Of a DNA stretch of 5,320 nt, positions 1 through 5,160 are shown one piece after another. The first letter of the stretch is position 1; each line of letters opens with the position of its first letter. The translations under genes were made by a program, and so were the position numbers. Origin of the DNA: a bacterium UBP1_UBA4771 (GTDB lineage Bacteria; Krumholzibacteriota; Krumholzibacteriia; Krumholzibacteriales; Krumholzibacteriaceae); contig DHHN01000072.1 of assembly GCA_002403295.1 (NCBI GenBank), positions 36,220 through 41,539 of the forward strand, in the 5' to 3' direction. A model generated the notes under the pieces. The model was not told where the DNA came from. It worked only from the letters and a program-made list of their open reading frames with translations, and made no database searches.

Positions 1-509
1 CCGGGAAGGATCGCGACCGCCTGCGCGGCGCCGATGACGAGCGCCGTCCGCCACGAGAGCGTCCGGGAGACGACGCGGCCACGCCCGAGCAGGAGATACG
101 CTCCCGTCGCGACGAGAAACGACGACGCCAGAGCGGGGGCGTCGAACGCACCGGTGATCTGCTCGCGAAGCAGCACGCCCACGAGCGCCGCGGGGATCGT
201 GCCGGCGAGGATATACCCTATGTAGCGCACCTCTCCGCGGTGCGCCTCGTAGCCCTTCCGCCCCGAACCGAGGACCGCGAGCATCGCATCGAGAAGCGCC
301 CGGAGCTTCTTGCGGTAGAACACGACGATCGCGCCGAGCGTGCCGATGTGAACCGCCACCTCGAAGAGAACGCTCCCCGCCGAAGCGTCTCCGCGCCCGC
401 CGACGAGCGCCTCGAATATCACGAGGTGCCCCGAGGAGCTCACGGGGAAAAACTCGGTGAGCCCCTGCACCACGGCGAGCAGCATGACGATCCAGATGCT
501 CATGGTCAC
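1..509 (-). CDS. uppP: Undecaprenyl-diphosphate phosphatase UppP (BacA), N-terminal part, cut by window edge
   Basis: UppP is a membrane enzyme that dephosphorylates undecaprenyl diphosphate, recycling the lipid carrier for peptidoglycan and other surface polymers; it can also give bacitracin resistance. My translation from ATG 503 shows the family signature at residues 13-27 (QGLTEFFPVSSSGHL), including the (E/Q)xxxE motif as Q13/E17 and the conserved H26. A second family-like stretch (FEVAVHIGTLGA, about residues 48-59) and several hydrophobic segments follow. The frame is open to the edge and ends ...AVAILPG, exactly where the PGxSRSxxT catalytic motif should begin, so about 167 of the usual 260-280 residues are present and the loss is only the window boundary. 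I chose GTG 509 over ATG 503 because a GAGG lies 8 bases before it, and this start overlaps the preceding TGA as GTGA; ATG 503 remains possible. It is the last visible gene of the operon. Confidence 0.94.
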   Translation of the reverse strand, partial: MTMSIWIVMLLAVVQGLTEFFPVSSSGHLVIFEALVGGRGDASAGSVLFEVAVHIGTLGAIVVFYRKKLRALLDAMLAVLGSGRKGYEAHRGEVRYIGYILAGTIPAALVGVLLREQITGAFDAPALASSFLVATGAYLLLGRGRVVSRTLSWRTALVIGAAQAVAILP

Positions 510-1330
510 GGTCGCATCCTCGCGAAGTAGAACGCCACGCAGCCGAAAAACATTCCGAGCTTGAGCAGCGAGCCCACGAGATCGAGCCGGCGCCCCCGCA
601 GAATGATCCACACCGAGGCGGCGAGCATCGGAACGACCGAGACGAGCATGATGAGCGCGTACGTCAGGCTGTAGATTCCGAGATATGCCGGCAGCGGGAA
701 CGCGACGCAGAGCGCGATGAACACGACGATCGCCGCCGTGAGCGCCGCCCGCCTCCCCGAAACGATGGGAAAGGTCCGCGCGCCGGCCGCCCGGTCTCCC
801 TCGATATCGTCCGTGTCCTTCACGATTTCGCGCCCGACGATGAAGACGAACGTGAATGCCGCCGGTATGGCGCCCATCGCCGCGTCGCCGCCCGCGCTCG
901 CGCCGAGAAGAAATCCCGAGGCGCCGACCGCCGCGACGGCGGCGTTCCCGAGAAGGTACATCCTCTTGAACCGGGCCGAGTAGAAATGGAGGAGTATCAC
1001 CCACGCGAATATCCAGATTCGCGCGGTCTCCGCGAGAAACACGGCGATAAAAAGCGCCGCCGCGACGAAGAACACGTACTCGACCGCGGCGGCGCGCAGG
1101 CTCGCCGCGCCGGCGGGGATCGGCCGCTTCGGCCGGTTCACGCGGTCGATCTCCACGTCGTAGATGTCGTTGATGACGTTTCCCGCGGCCGCGGCGAAGG
1201 CGGTCGCGGCGAGCACGAGCCACGGCCAATCCCGCGCGCCCGTCATCGCGAAGCCGACCGCGACGGATAAAACCGCGGCCGCCACGTTGTGCGGACGCAT
1301 GAGCGCGATCGTGCCGCGAATTCGGCGCAT
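506..1330 (-). CDS. UbiA-family prenyltransferase, digeranylgeranylglyceryl-phosphate synthase-like
   Basis: This 274-residue integral membrane protein belongs to the UbiA superfamily, whose members transfer a polyprenyl chain from its diphosphate to an acceptor using Mg2+ held by two Asp-rich motifs. Both motifs are intact: N54-D55-x-x-D58-x-x-x-D62, followed by RVNRPKRPIPAG, and D172-x-D174-D175-x-x-x-D179, preceded by GREIVK and followed by RAAGARTFPI. About nine hydrophobic segments can be drawn (near residues 14-30, 36-52, 84-99, 104-119, 128-144, 153-168, 196-213, 217-236 and 255-270). The N-terminal MRPHNV and the GREIVKDTDDIEGD region resemble, from memory, the archaeal-type branch that adds geranylgeranyl to geranylgeranylglyceryl phosphate, rather than 4-hydroxybenzoate or protoheme transferases. 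Substrate is therefore inferred; a quinone or other prenyl acceptor is possible. ATG 1330 has GGGA six bases upstream. It follows the Wzi-like gene by 15 bp and probably overlaps uppP by four bases. Confidence 0.88.
   Translation of the reverse strand: MRRIRGTIALMRPHNVAAAVLSVAVGFAMTGARDWPWLVLAATAFAAAAGNVINDIYDVEIDRVNRPKRPIPAGAASLRAAAVEYVFFVAAALFIAVFLAETARIWIFAWVILLHFYSARFKRMYLLGNAAVAAVGASGFLLGASAGGDAAMGAIPAAFTFVFIVGREIVKDTDDIEGDRAAGARTFPIVSGRRAALTAAIVVFIALCVAFPLPAYLGIYSLTYALIMLVSVVPMLAASVWIILRGRRLDLVGSLLKLGMFFGCVAFYFARMRP
517..521 (-). promoter_or_regulatory. Ribosome binding site deciding the uppP start
   Basis: On the minus strand the sequence reads GAGGA, inside the last codons of the prenyltransferase gene. 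It is 7-8 bases from GTG 509 but 13-14 bases from ATG 503, which favours the GTG. The GTGA overlap with the upstream stop suggests translational coupling of the two genes. Confidence 0.45.
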
Positions 1331-1345
1331 CGAAAATCCCGTTCC

Positions 1346-2914
1346 CTAGGGATCGAGCACGAGCTCGAGCCGGGCGAAGCCGTTCGCGGAGTCGAGATCC
1401 GCCGGACCGCCGCCGAGGAGTCGCACGCCGCCGCTCGCCGCCACGCGGGAGCCCCTCCCGAGATCGTACGAGCAGGAGGCCGCGATCCACGTCTCGCGAA
1501 GCGCGTCGCCGCTCGGGAACGGCGGGTCGCTTTCACGTCCCGGATGCCAGGACCGCAGGTCGTTCCCCTCGCCGCGGCGGATGAACGACGCGTCGAGGCG
1601 CATATCGAGCCGCTCGCTCGCGCCGCAGGAAGCCGCCAGATCCCATCGGTCGGCGTCGGGGCCGAGAGCGGATCCGATGATGGCGTTCCAGGGATACGTC
1701 CCGTCGCCCGCGACGTAGTCGGTGTTGGCGGTCCCGAAGCTCCGCATGTAGCCGTGCTCATACGTATAGATGTCGACGTACGTGTACCGCGCGGACAGCC
1801 CGTACTCCCTGCCCCCCATGACCCGCTGCGCGTCGACGCCGATCGTGAAGGCGATCCTGTCGGGTCCGCTGCCGTCGCCGCGCTCGTACTGGATGTCGTC
1901 CACGAGCAGCTCGGCCGAGAGGACCGCGCCGCGCGCGAGCGGCGCCTTGACGTCGAACGAGTAGAGGACGTTGTCGCTGTTCGTGCGCTCGTTCGCCTGC
2001 GTCGCGTAGAAGATGCCGAGCGGCAGCGAATACGTCCATTCGGGATGCGTGCCTCCGTAGAGGACCGTCTCCGAGACGCCGACGAACACGCCTCGCGGGA
2101 GGGCCGCCGTGAGACGATGTCCGGCGAGATATCGAGAATGGTACGACAGGCCGCGATCCCGGCCGAGAGCCGCGTGGAACGCGCTCAGCGCGAACCGGCC
2201 GAGCGCGACGCGCCCCCCGAAATGATCGAGCGATCCCGCGGTCCGCGAGAGGAGGAGGCCTTCCCCGTCGTCCCCGCCCCAGTGCAGATACTCCCTGCCG
2301 AAGCGGAGCTCCCACCACGAGCCGTTCGCGGCGGCGAGAGCGCGCTCGAACTCGCCGGTAAACCCGCGAAAGCTCCTCGTCCGCGGTCCCGGCCTTCCGC
2401 CGTCGGCGTTGTTCCCCCACTCGGGCGCCATGGCGAGGCGGCAACTCGTCTCCATGGTGATCCCGCGCCCGAAATCGGCGAGCATGGCGACCTCTCCGAG
2501 GCCGTTCGCCTCGCCCCGCTCGCGATCGACCCGCTTGAGGATCGCTCCGCCGGCGGCCGCGTCGATCGCCGCGAACCGCTCGCCGTCCCGGATCGTGAGC
2601 GCGGGCCGGTCGTCCCGGTCTTCGGGACGCCCGCCCTTCCCGGCGAACTCCCGCTCGAGACGCTCGAGAAGAAACCGCTGCCGCGAGCCGAGCTCGACCC
2701 GGCCGTCCGCGAGGCCGCGCGAGATCTCGCGCACGTACGCCTCCATCCGGTCCCGCGTGCAGGGGAGCGTCGGCTCGAGCGCGACGAGCCCCCGAAGCTC
2801 GAAGGAGCGAAGCGCCTCGTAGGCCCAATGGTCGGGGGGGATCGTTTCGGCGCCCGCGTTCGCGGCGCAGACGAGCAGCGCGCACGCGGCCAGGATGGGA
2901 ATCGATCGCTTCAT
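1346..2914 (-). CDS. Capsule assembly Wzi-family outer-membrane beta-barrel protein with SLH-like N-terminus
   Basis: This 522-residue exported protein resembles the Wzi capsule-assembly family, outer-membrane barrels that bind or organise surface polysaccharide. A signal peptide is clear: MKR, a hydrophobic core at about 5-18, and cleavage probably after AGA at residue 22. Residues 25-65 look like a degenerate S-layer-homology unit (PPDHWAYEALRSFELRGLV, then TRDRMEAYVREI). A low-complexity charged linker (about 85-110) leads into the barrel. Family-like features are FGREYLHWGGDDGEGLLLS (205-223), LAGHRLTAALP (263-273), SETVLYGG (281-288), PLGIFYATQANERTNSDN (298-315) and SAELLVDDIQYE (333-344). 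The C-terminus, LELVLDP, lacks the usual final aromatic residue. ATG 2914 is preferred because it starts directly at the signal peptide. An in-frame ATG at 2932, overlapping the upstream stop as ATGA, would add six residues and is a real alternative. It lies between the TPR and prenyltransferase genes. Confidence 0.82.
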   Translation of the reverse strand: MKRSIPILAACALLVCAANAGAETIPPDHWAYEALRSFELRGLVALEPTLPCTRDRMEAYVREISRGLADGRVELGSRQRFLLERLEREFAGKGGRPEDRDDRPALTIRDGERFAAIDAAAGGAILKRVDRERGEANGLGEVAMLADFGRGITMETSCRLAMAPEWGNNADGGRPGPRTRSFRGFTGEFERALAAANGSWWELRFGREYLHWGGDDGEGLLLSRTAGSLDHFGGRVALGRFALSAFHAALGRDRGLSYHSRYLAGHRLTAALPRGVFVGVSETVLYGGTHPEWTYSLPLGIFYATQANERTNSDNVLYSFDVKAPLARGAVLSAELLVDDIQYERGDGSGPDRIAFTIGVDAQRVMGGREYGLSARYTYVDIYTYEHGYMRSFGTANTDYVAGDGTYPWNAIIGSALGPDADRWDLAASCGASERLDMRLDASFIRRGEGNDLRSWHPGRESDPPFPSGDALRETWIAASCSYDLGRGSRVAASGGVRLLGGGPADLDSANGFARLELVLDP

Positions 2915-2928
2915 CGCCCCGCCGGCGC

Positions 2929-4083
2929 TCATTCGTCGACCCGCGTGAACTCCGCGGCGCCGCCCTGCTTCTTGAGCGCCGCGAGCTGGTAGTATTCGCG
3001 CGCCTTCCGTTTGTCGTTCTGCTTCTCGTAGATGACGCCGAGGCTGAAATAGACCTTGTGATCGTTCGGGTTGATCTCGGTGACGCGCTTGTAGTACTCG
3101 AGCGCGCGCTGCGGCTGCTCGAGTCTGTTGAAGCACTCCCCGATGTAATAGAGGATCGTCGTGTTCCCCGGATTGAGGCGCGAAGCCTGCTGGAGCGACT
3201 TGAGCGCCTTGCTGTAGACGCCCTTGCGGTAATAGAGAAACCCGAGGTAGAAGAGCGCGTTCACGTTGTCGTGCTCGATCTTGAGGATCCTCTTGAACTC
3301 CTCCTCGGCGTCGTCGTATCGCCCCTCGTTCACGAGGGCCACGCCGAGATTGTAATGCCCCTCGACGCTCGCCGAATCCAGTTCGAGCCCGATGCGGAAC
3401 TCCTTGATCGCCTGCTCCCGGTCCCCCTCCTCGCCGTAGAGCGCCCCGAGGTTGAAGTGCGCCTCGGCGCTCTTCGGGTTGTGCTGGACCGCCTTGCGGA
3501 ATTGGAGCAGGGCTGCGCCGCGTTTTCCCTGCAGGTCGAGGATGTAGCCGAGGTTCGTGTAGGATTTCGAGTGCGACGGGTCGATCTCGATGGCCTTGCG
3601 GTACTGCTCCTCCGCGTCCTCGTACTGGTGCAGCTTCGTGTAGGCGACGCCGAGCCGGTACCGGCACTCGGGATTGTCCGATTCGAGCGCGATCGCCTTG
3701 CCGTGCAGCATGACGGCCTCCTCGAGGCGCCCTTGCATTTCGAGCAAATGTCCCATGCGGTAGAGCGACAGCGCCCGGCGCGGATTCGCCGCGTGGAGCT
3801 TCCGGTAGCCCTCGAGCGCGAGATCGTAGCTCCCGACCTCCTCGAGGAGCTCGCACGCGCCCGCGAGAAGACGATCGTCGAGCGCCTCGTTCTCGAGAAG
3901 GTCCATGAGCACCTTCTCCCCTTTTCTCGGATTCCCGCCCTTGAGCAGATGCTCGGCGAGCTCGAGCGTTTCCTCCTGAGATGCGACCCCCGTCTCGAAC
4001 CGGTGCGCGAGACGCGTCGCGTTCCTGCTCTCCACCTCCTCCTCCCCGCGAGCGAGCTCGAACAATCTATCCCAGCGAAGCAC
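2929..4083 (-). CDS. Tetratricopeptide-repeat (TPR) protein
   Basis: The 384-residue product is almost wholly TPR. Eight canonical 34-residue units begin near residues 104, 138, 172, 206, 240, 274, 308 and 342, with one or two degenerate units before them (about 36-101). Typical TPR positions are visible, for example NLGYILDLQGKRGAALLQFRKAVQHNP and YYIGECFNRLEQPQRALEYYKRVTEINP read in pieces across 177-203 and 312-339. There is no signal peptide, membrane segment or enzymatic domain, so it is most likely a cytoplasmic or membrane-peripheral scaffold. TPR proteins often accompany polysaccharide and envelope assembly genes, and this one heads the Wzi-UbiA-UppP unit, so an assembly role is inferred; the partner is unknown. 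The start is GTG 4083 (MLRWDRLF), chosen because a very strong ribosome binding site sits six bases upstream; the nearer-looking ATG at 4087 is out of frame. The stop is 14 bp before the Wzi-like gene. Confidence 0.9.
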   Translation of the reverse strand: MLRWDRLFELARGEEEVESRNATRLAHRFETGVASQEETLELAEHLLKGGNPRKGEKVLMDLLENEALDDRLLAGACELLEEVGSYDLALEGYRKLHAANPRRALSLYRMGHLLEMQGRLEEAVMLHGKAIALESDNPECRYRLGVAYTKLHQYEDAEEQYRKAIEIDPSHSKSYTNLGYILDLQGKRGAALLQFRKAVQHNPKSAEAHFNLGALYGEEGDREQAIKEFRIGLELDSASVEGHYNLGVALVNEGRYDDAEEEFKRILKIEHDNVNALFYLGFLYYRKGVYSKALKSLQQASRLNPGNTTILYYIGECFNRLEQPQRALEYYKRVTEINPNDHKVYFSLGVIYEKQNDKRKAREYYQLAALKKQGGAAEFTRVDE

Positions 4084-4085
4084 GC

Positions 4086-4094
4086 ATCACCTCC
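4086..4094 (-). promoter_or_regulatory. Nine-base Shine-Dalgarno sequence of the TPR gene
   Basis: The minus strand reads GGAGGTGAT, which matches the full complement of the conserved 16S rRNA 3' end (AUCACCUCC). The GGAGG core ends six bases before GTG 4083, an ideal distance, and settles that unusual start. The last bases of the site also create an out-of-frame ATG (4087-4085). Confidence 0.75.
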
Positions 4095-4129
4095 GCGATG
4101 ACCGACCAGGCACGAAGCATCCGGATTGG

Positions 4130-4159
4130 AGGCTACGCCGCAACATATGGGATTGTCAA
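4130..4159 (-). promoter_or_regulatory. Candidate sigma70-type promoter for the TPR-Wzi-UbiA-UppP unit
   Basis: A perfect -35 TTGACA (4159-4154) is followed after 18 bases by TAGCCT (4135-4130), which matches TATAAT at positions 1, 2 and 6. It lies in an AT-rich island within otherwise very GC-rich DNA, in the only long gap before the four-gene unit, and would give a leader of roughly 30-40 bases to the strong ribosome binding site. The -10 is weak, so the exact spacing is uncertain. Confidence 0.5.
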
Positions 4160-4162
4160 GGC

Positions 4163-4191
4163 ATTATAAGCGCAACCGGTGGTGGTTTGGA
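4163..4191 (-). promoter_or_regulatory. Second candidate promoter with consensus -10
   Basis: A perfect TATAAT (4168-4163) lies three bases before the TTGACA of the neighbouring candidate. Its best -35 at 17 bases is TCCAAA (4191-4186), only three of six matches, with no extended -10. It may be an alternative upstream promoter, or only part of the AT-rich island. Confidence 0.3.
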
Positions 4192-4243
4192 CGCGCGGCG
4201 GGCGCGGGGGAGGCGGACGGAGATGCGCCGGGAACGCGCGGGG

Positions 4244-4678
4244 TTACCGGCGATAACGCAGGTATCCCGGATGGTGGTACTGCTGGAACTGGAGCCGCAC
4301 CGCGAAGTTCTCGCTCGGCCGGTACGTGAGATCGACGTTCGGCAGAAATATCTCGGGCTCGCTGTACTCGCCCGCGTCGCGCATCACGGTGCCGACGCCG
4401 ACGTCCCAGCGCAGCGTGAGGTTGCGCGAGAGCTGGAGCCCGAAATGCCCCATGTAGTATCCCATCCCGAACGAACCGAAATCGCCGCCCCCCGAGAAAT
4501 AGGAAAACCCGACGGAGCTCTGGAAACTGAGTCCGGGTACGCTGAGAAAATTCCCCGAACCCTGCACGTTCAAATAATCGTTGAAGACGCTCGGACGCTC
4601 CGGCGGGAAATCCCCCTGGGCGAAACAGGGCGCCGGCGCGAGCGCAAGCGCCAACGCGACGACGATCGCTCTCTTCAT
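4244..4678 (-). CDS. Small secreted beta-rich protein, probable outer-membrane barrel, function unknown
   Basis: I do not recognise a named family. The 144-residue product starts with a clear signal peptide (MKRAIVVALALALAPAPCFA, cleavage probably after A20). C18 is preceded by A-P, so there is no proper lipobox. The mature 124 residues alternate aromatic, glycine and small residues, with likely strands near 54-62 (SVGFSYFSG), 70-83 (a glycine- and tyrosine-rich stretch), 86-98 (NLTLRWDVGVGTV), 110-120 (IFLPNVDLTYR) and 124-134 (NFAVRLQFQQY). This pattern, together with PSENF between the last two strands, looks like a small outer-membrane or periplasmic barrel. It ends in basic RYRR rather than an aromatic residue. 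The ribosome binding site GGAGGAGG (4690-4683) precedes ATG 4678. It follows the receiver gene by 19 bp and is probably co-transcribed with it. I see no clear terminator after its TAA. Confidence 0.72.
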   Translation of the reverse strand: MKRAIVVALALALAPAPCFAQGDFPPERPSVFNDYLNVQGSGNFLSVPGLSFQSSVGFSYFSGGGDFGSFGMGYYMGHFGLQLSRNLTLRWDVGVGTVMRDAGEYSEPEIFLPNVDLTYRPSENFAVRLQFQQYHHPGYLRYRR

Positions 4679-4697
4679 GCTTCCTCCTCCCCCTTCT

Positions 4698-5060
4698 TTA
4701 CGCGTTCCGCGACGCGAGCAGCTCGCGGACCTTTTCCTTCAGGGGCATCAGATCCACGGACTTCACGATGTACGCGTCCGCCGCCCACGTCTGAAAATTG
4801 TCCTTGTAGACCGAGTACGCGGAGTTGAGAATGACGGGGACGTTTTTGCGTTTCTTCACGATCTGCATGAGCGCGTCGATGCCGCTCTCGTCGCCGAGCT
4901 TGATGTCGAGGATGACGAGGTCGGGCGTTTCCCGCTCGAACGAATCGAGCGCCTCTCCGACGGTCGCCGCCGAAACCGTTTCGTAGCCTTCTCCGCCCAA
5001 CTCGGCGCCGTAGAGCTTCCGGACGTTCACCTCGTCGTCGACGATGAGGATCTTGGCCAT
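4698..5060 (-). CDS. Stand-alone CheY-like response regulator (receiver domain only)
   Basis: The 120-residue protein is a single receiver domain with all key residues: the acidic pair D8-D9 (KILIVDDE), phosphoacceptor D52 (PDLVILDIKLGDESG), the Thr/Ser position S80 (ILNSAY) and the invariant lysine K100 (DAYIVKS). No DNA-binding or enzymatic output domain follows, so signalling must go through a partner protein, as with CheY or Spo0F. No histidine kinase is in the window, so its kinase and target are unknown. ATG 5060 is chosen because the domain starts directly there; an in-frame TTG at 5078 would add six residues outside the fold and overlap the upstream terminator tract. The ribosome binding site before ATG 5060 is poor (GGCGGAACGGGA). 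The gene is followed after 19 bp by the small secreted protein, an unusual pairing. Confidence 0.92.
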   Translation of the reverse strand: MAKILIVDDEVNVRKLYGAELGGEGYETVSAATVGEALDSFERETPDLVILDIKLGDESGIDALMQIVKKRKNVPVILNSAYSVYKDNFQTWAADAYIVKSVDLMPLKEKVRELLASRNA

Positions 5061-5076
5061 TCCCGTTCCGCCTTGC

Positions 5077-5115
5077 AAAAAGAAACTACCGGAACCAGCG
5101 ATACGTTCCGGTAGT
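5077..5115 (-). terminator. Rho-independent terminator after the unidentified upstream gene
   Basis: On the minus strand an 11-bp perfect stem (ACTACCGGAAC, 5115-5105, with GTTCCGGTAGT, 5095-5085) encloses a 9-base loop and runs directly into TTTCTTTTT (5085-5077). It lies 45 bases after the TAG at 5161 and only 16 bases before the receiver start at 5060. It should end transcripts of the upstream gene, unless read-through or an overlapping promoter feeds the receiver gene. Confidence 0.88.
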
Positions 5116-5116
5116 A

Positions 5117-5145
5117 ATCTTCACTTACGCGGCCTTCCGGGTCAA
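5117..5145 (-). promoter_or_regulatory. Weak candidate promoter for the receiver gene, overlapping the terminator
   Basis: TTGACC (5145-5140) is followed after 17 bases by GAAGAT (5122-5117), which matches TATAAT in three of six positions. Transcription from it would start near 5110, inside the first terminator arm, so these transcripts would not form the full hairpin. It is the only plausible promoter-like pair I found between the TAG at 5161 and the receiver start. Confidence 0.28.
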
Positions 5146-5160
5146 GCGTTTTCCGCCCCG

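Noticed and set aside
1758..2885. Minus-strand open frame of 375 codons within the Wzi-like gene in another frame
   Set aside because: Arginine- and alanine-dominated product with no motifs; a GC-driven shadow of the real gene.
1289..2992. Long plus-strand open frame of 567 codons opposite the Wzi-like gene
   Set aside because: It is antisense to a gene with a signal peptide and family motifs. Its product is Arg/Glu/Pro-rich without domains, as expected from the reverse of GC-rich codons, and it has no ribosome binding site.
2929..3775. About 102-bp periodicity that could be read as a DNA tandem repeat
   Set aside because: It reflects the 34-residue TPR units; the copies differ too much at the DNA level to be a recent repeat array.
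2915..3856. Upstream in-frame extension of the Wzi-like gene by 314 codons
   Set aside because: The extension lies wholly out of frame over the TPR gene, is Arg/Pro/Gly-rich, and would bury the signal peptide in the middle of the protein.
3058..4101. Plus-strand open frame of 347 codons opposite the TPR gene, rich in Leu, Val, Glu and Arg
   Set aside because: The periodicity simply mirrors the TPR repeats on the other strand; there are no independent motifs or start signals.
4192..4243. Possible terminator after the small secreted protein gene (GGCGC and GCGCC arms in GC-rich DNA)
   Set aside because: The arms are five bases with a long loop and no T-tract follows on the minus strand, so an intrinsic terminator is not supported.
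1331..5069. Identical GGAACGGGA just upstream of the UbiA start (1345-1337) and the receiver start (5069-5061)
   Set aside because: Nine bases shared at two sites in GC-rich DNA is weak, and its distance to the two starts differs (six bases versus none), so it is neither a consistent ribosome site nor a convincing operator.
4581..5114. Plus-strand open frame of 177 codons opposite the receiver gene
   Set aside because: The receiver domain on the minus strand has all catalytic residues, and the opposite frame shows no domain and crosses the terminator.
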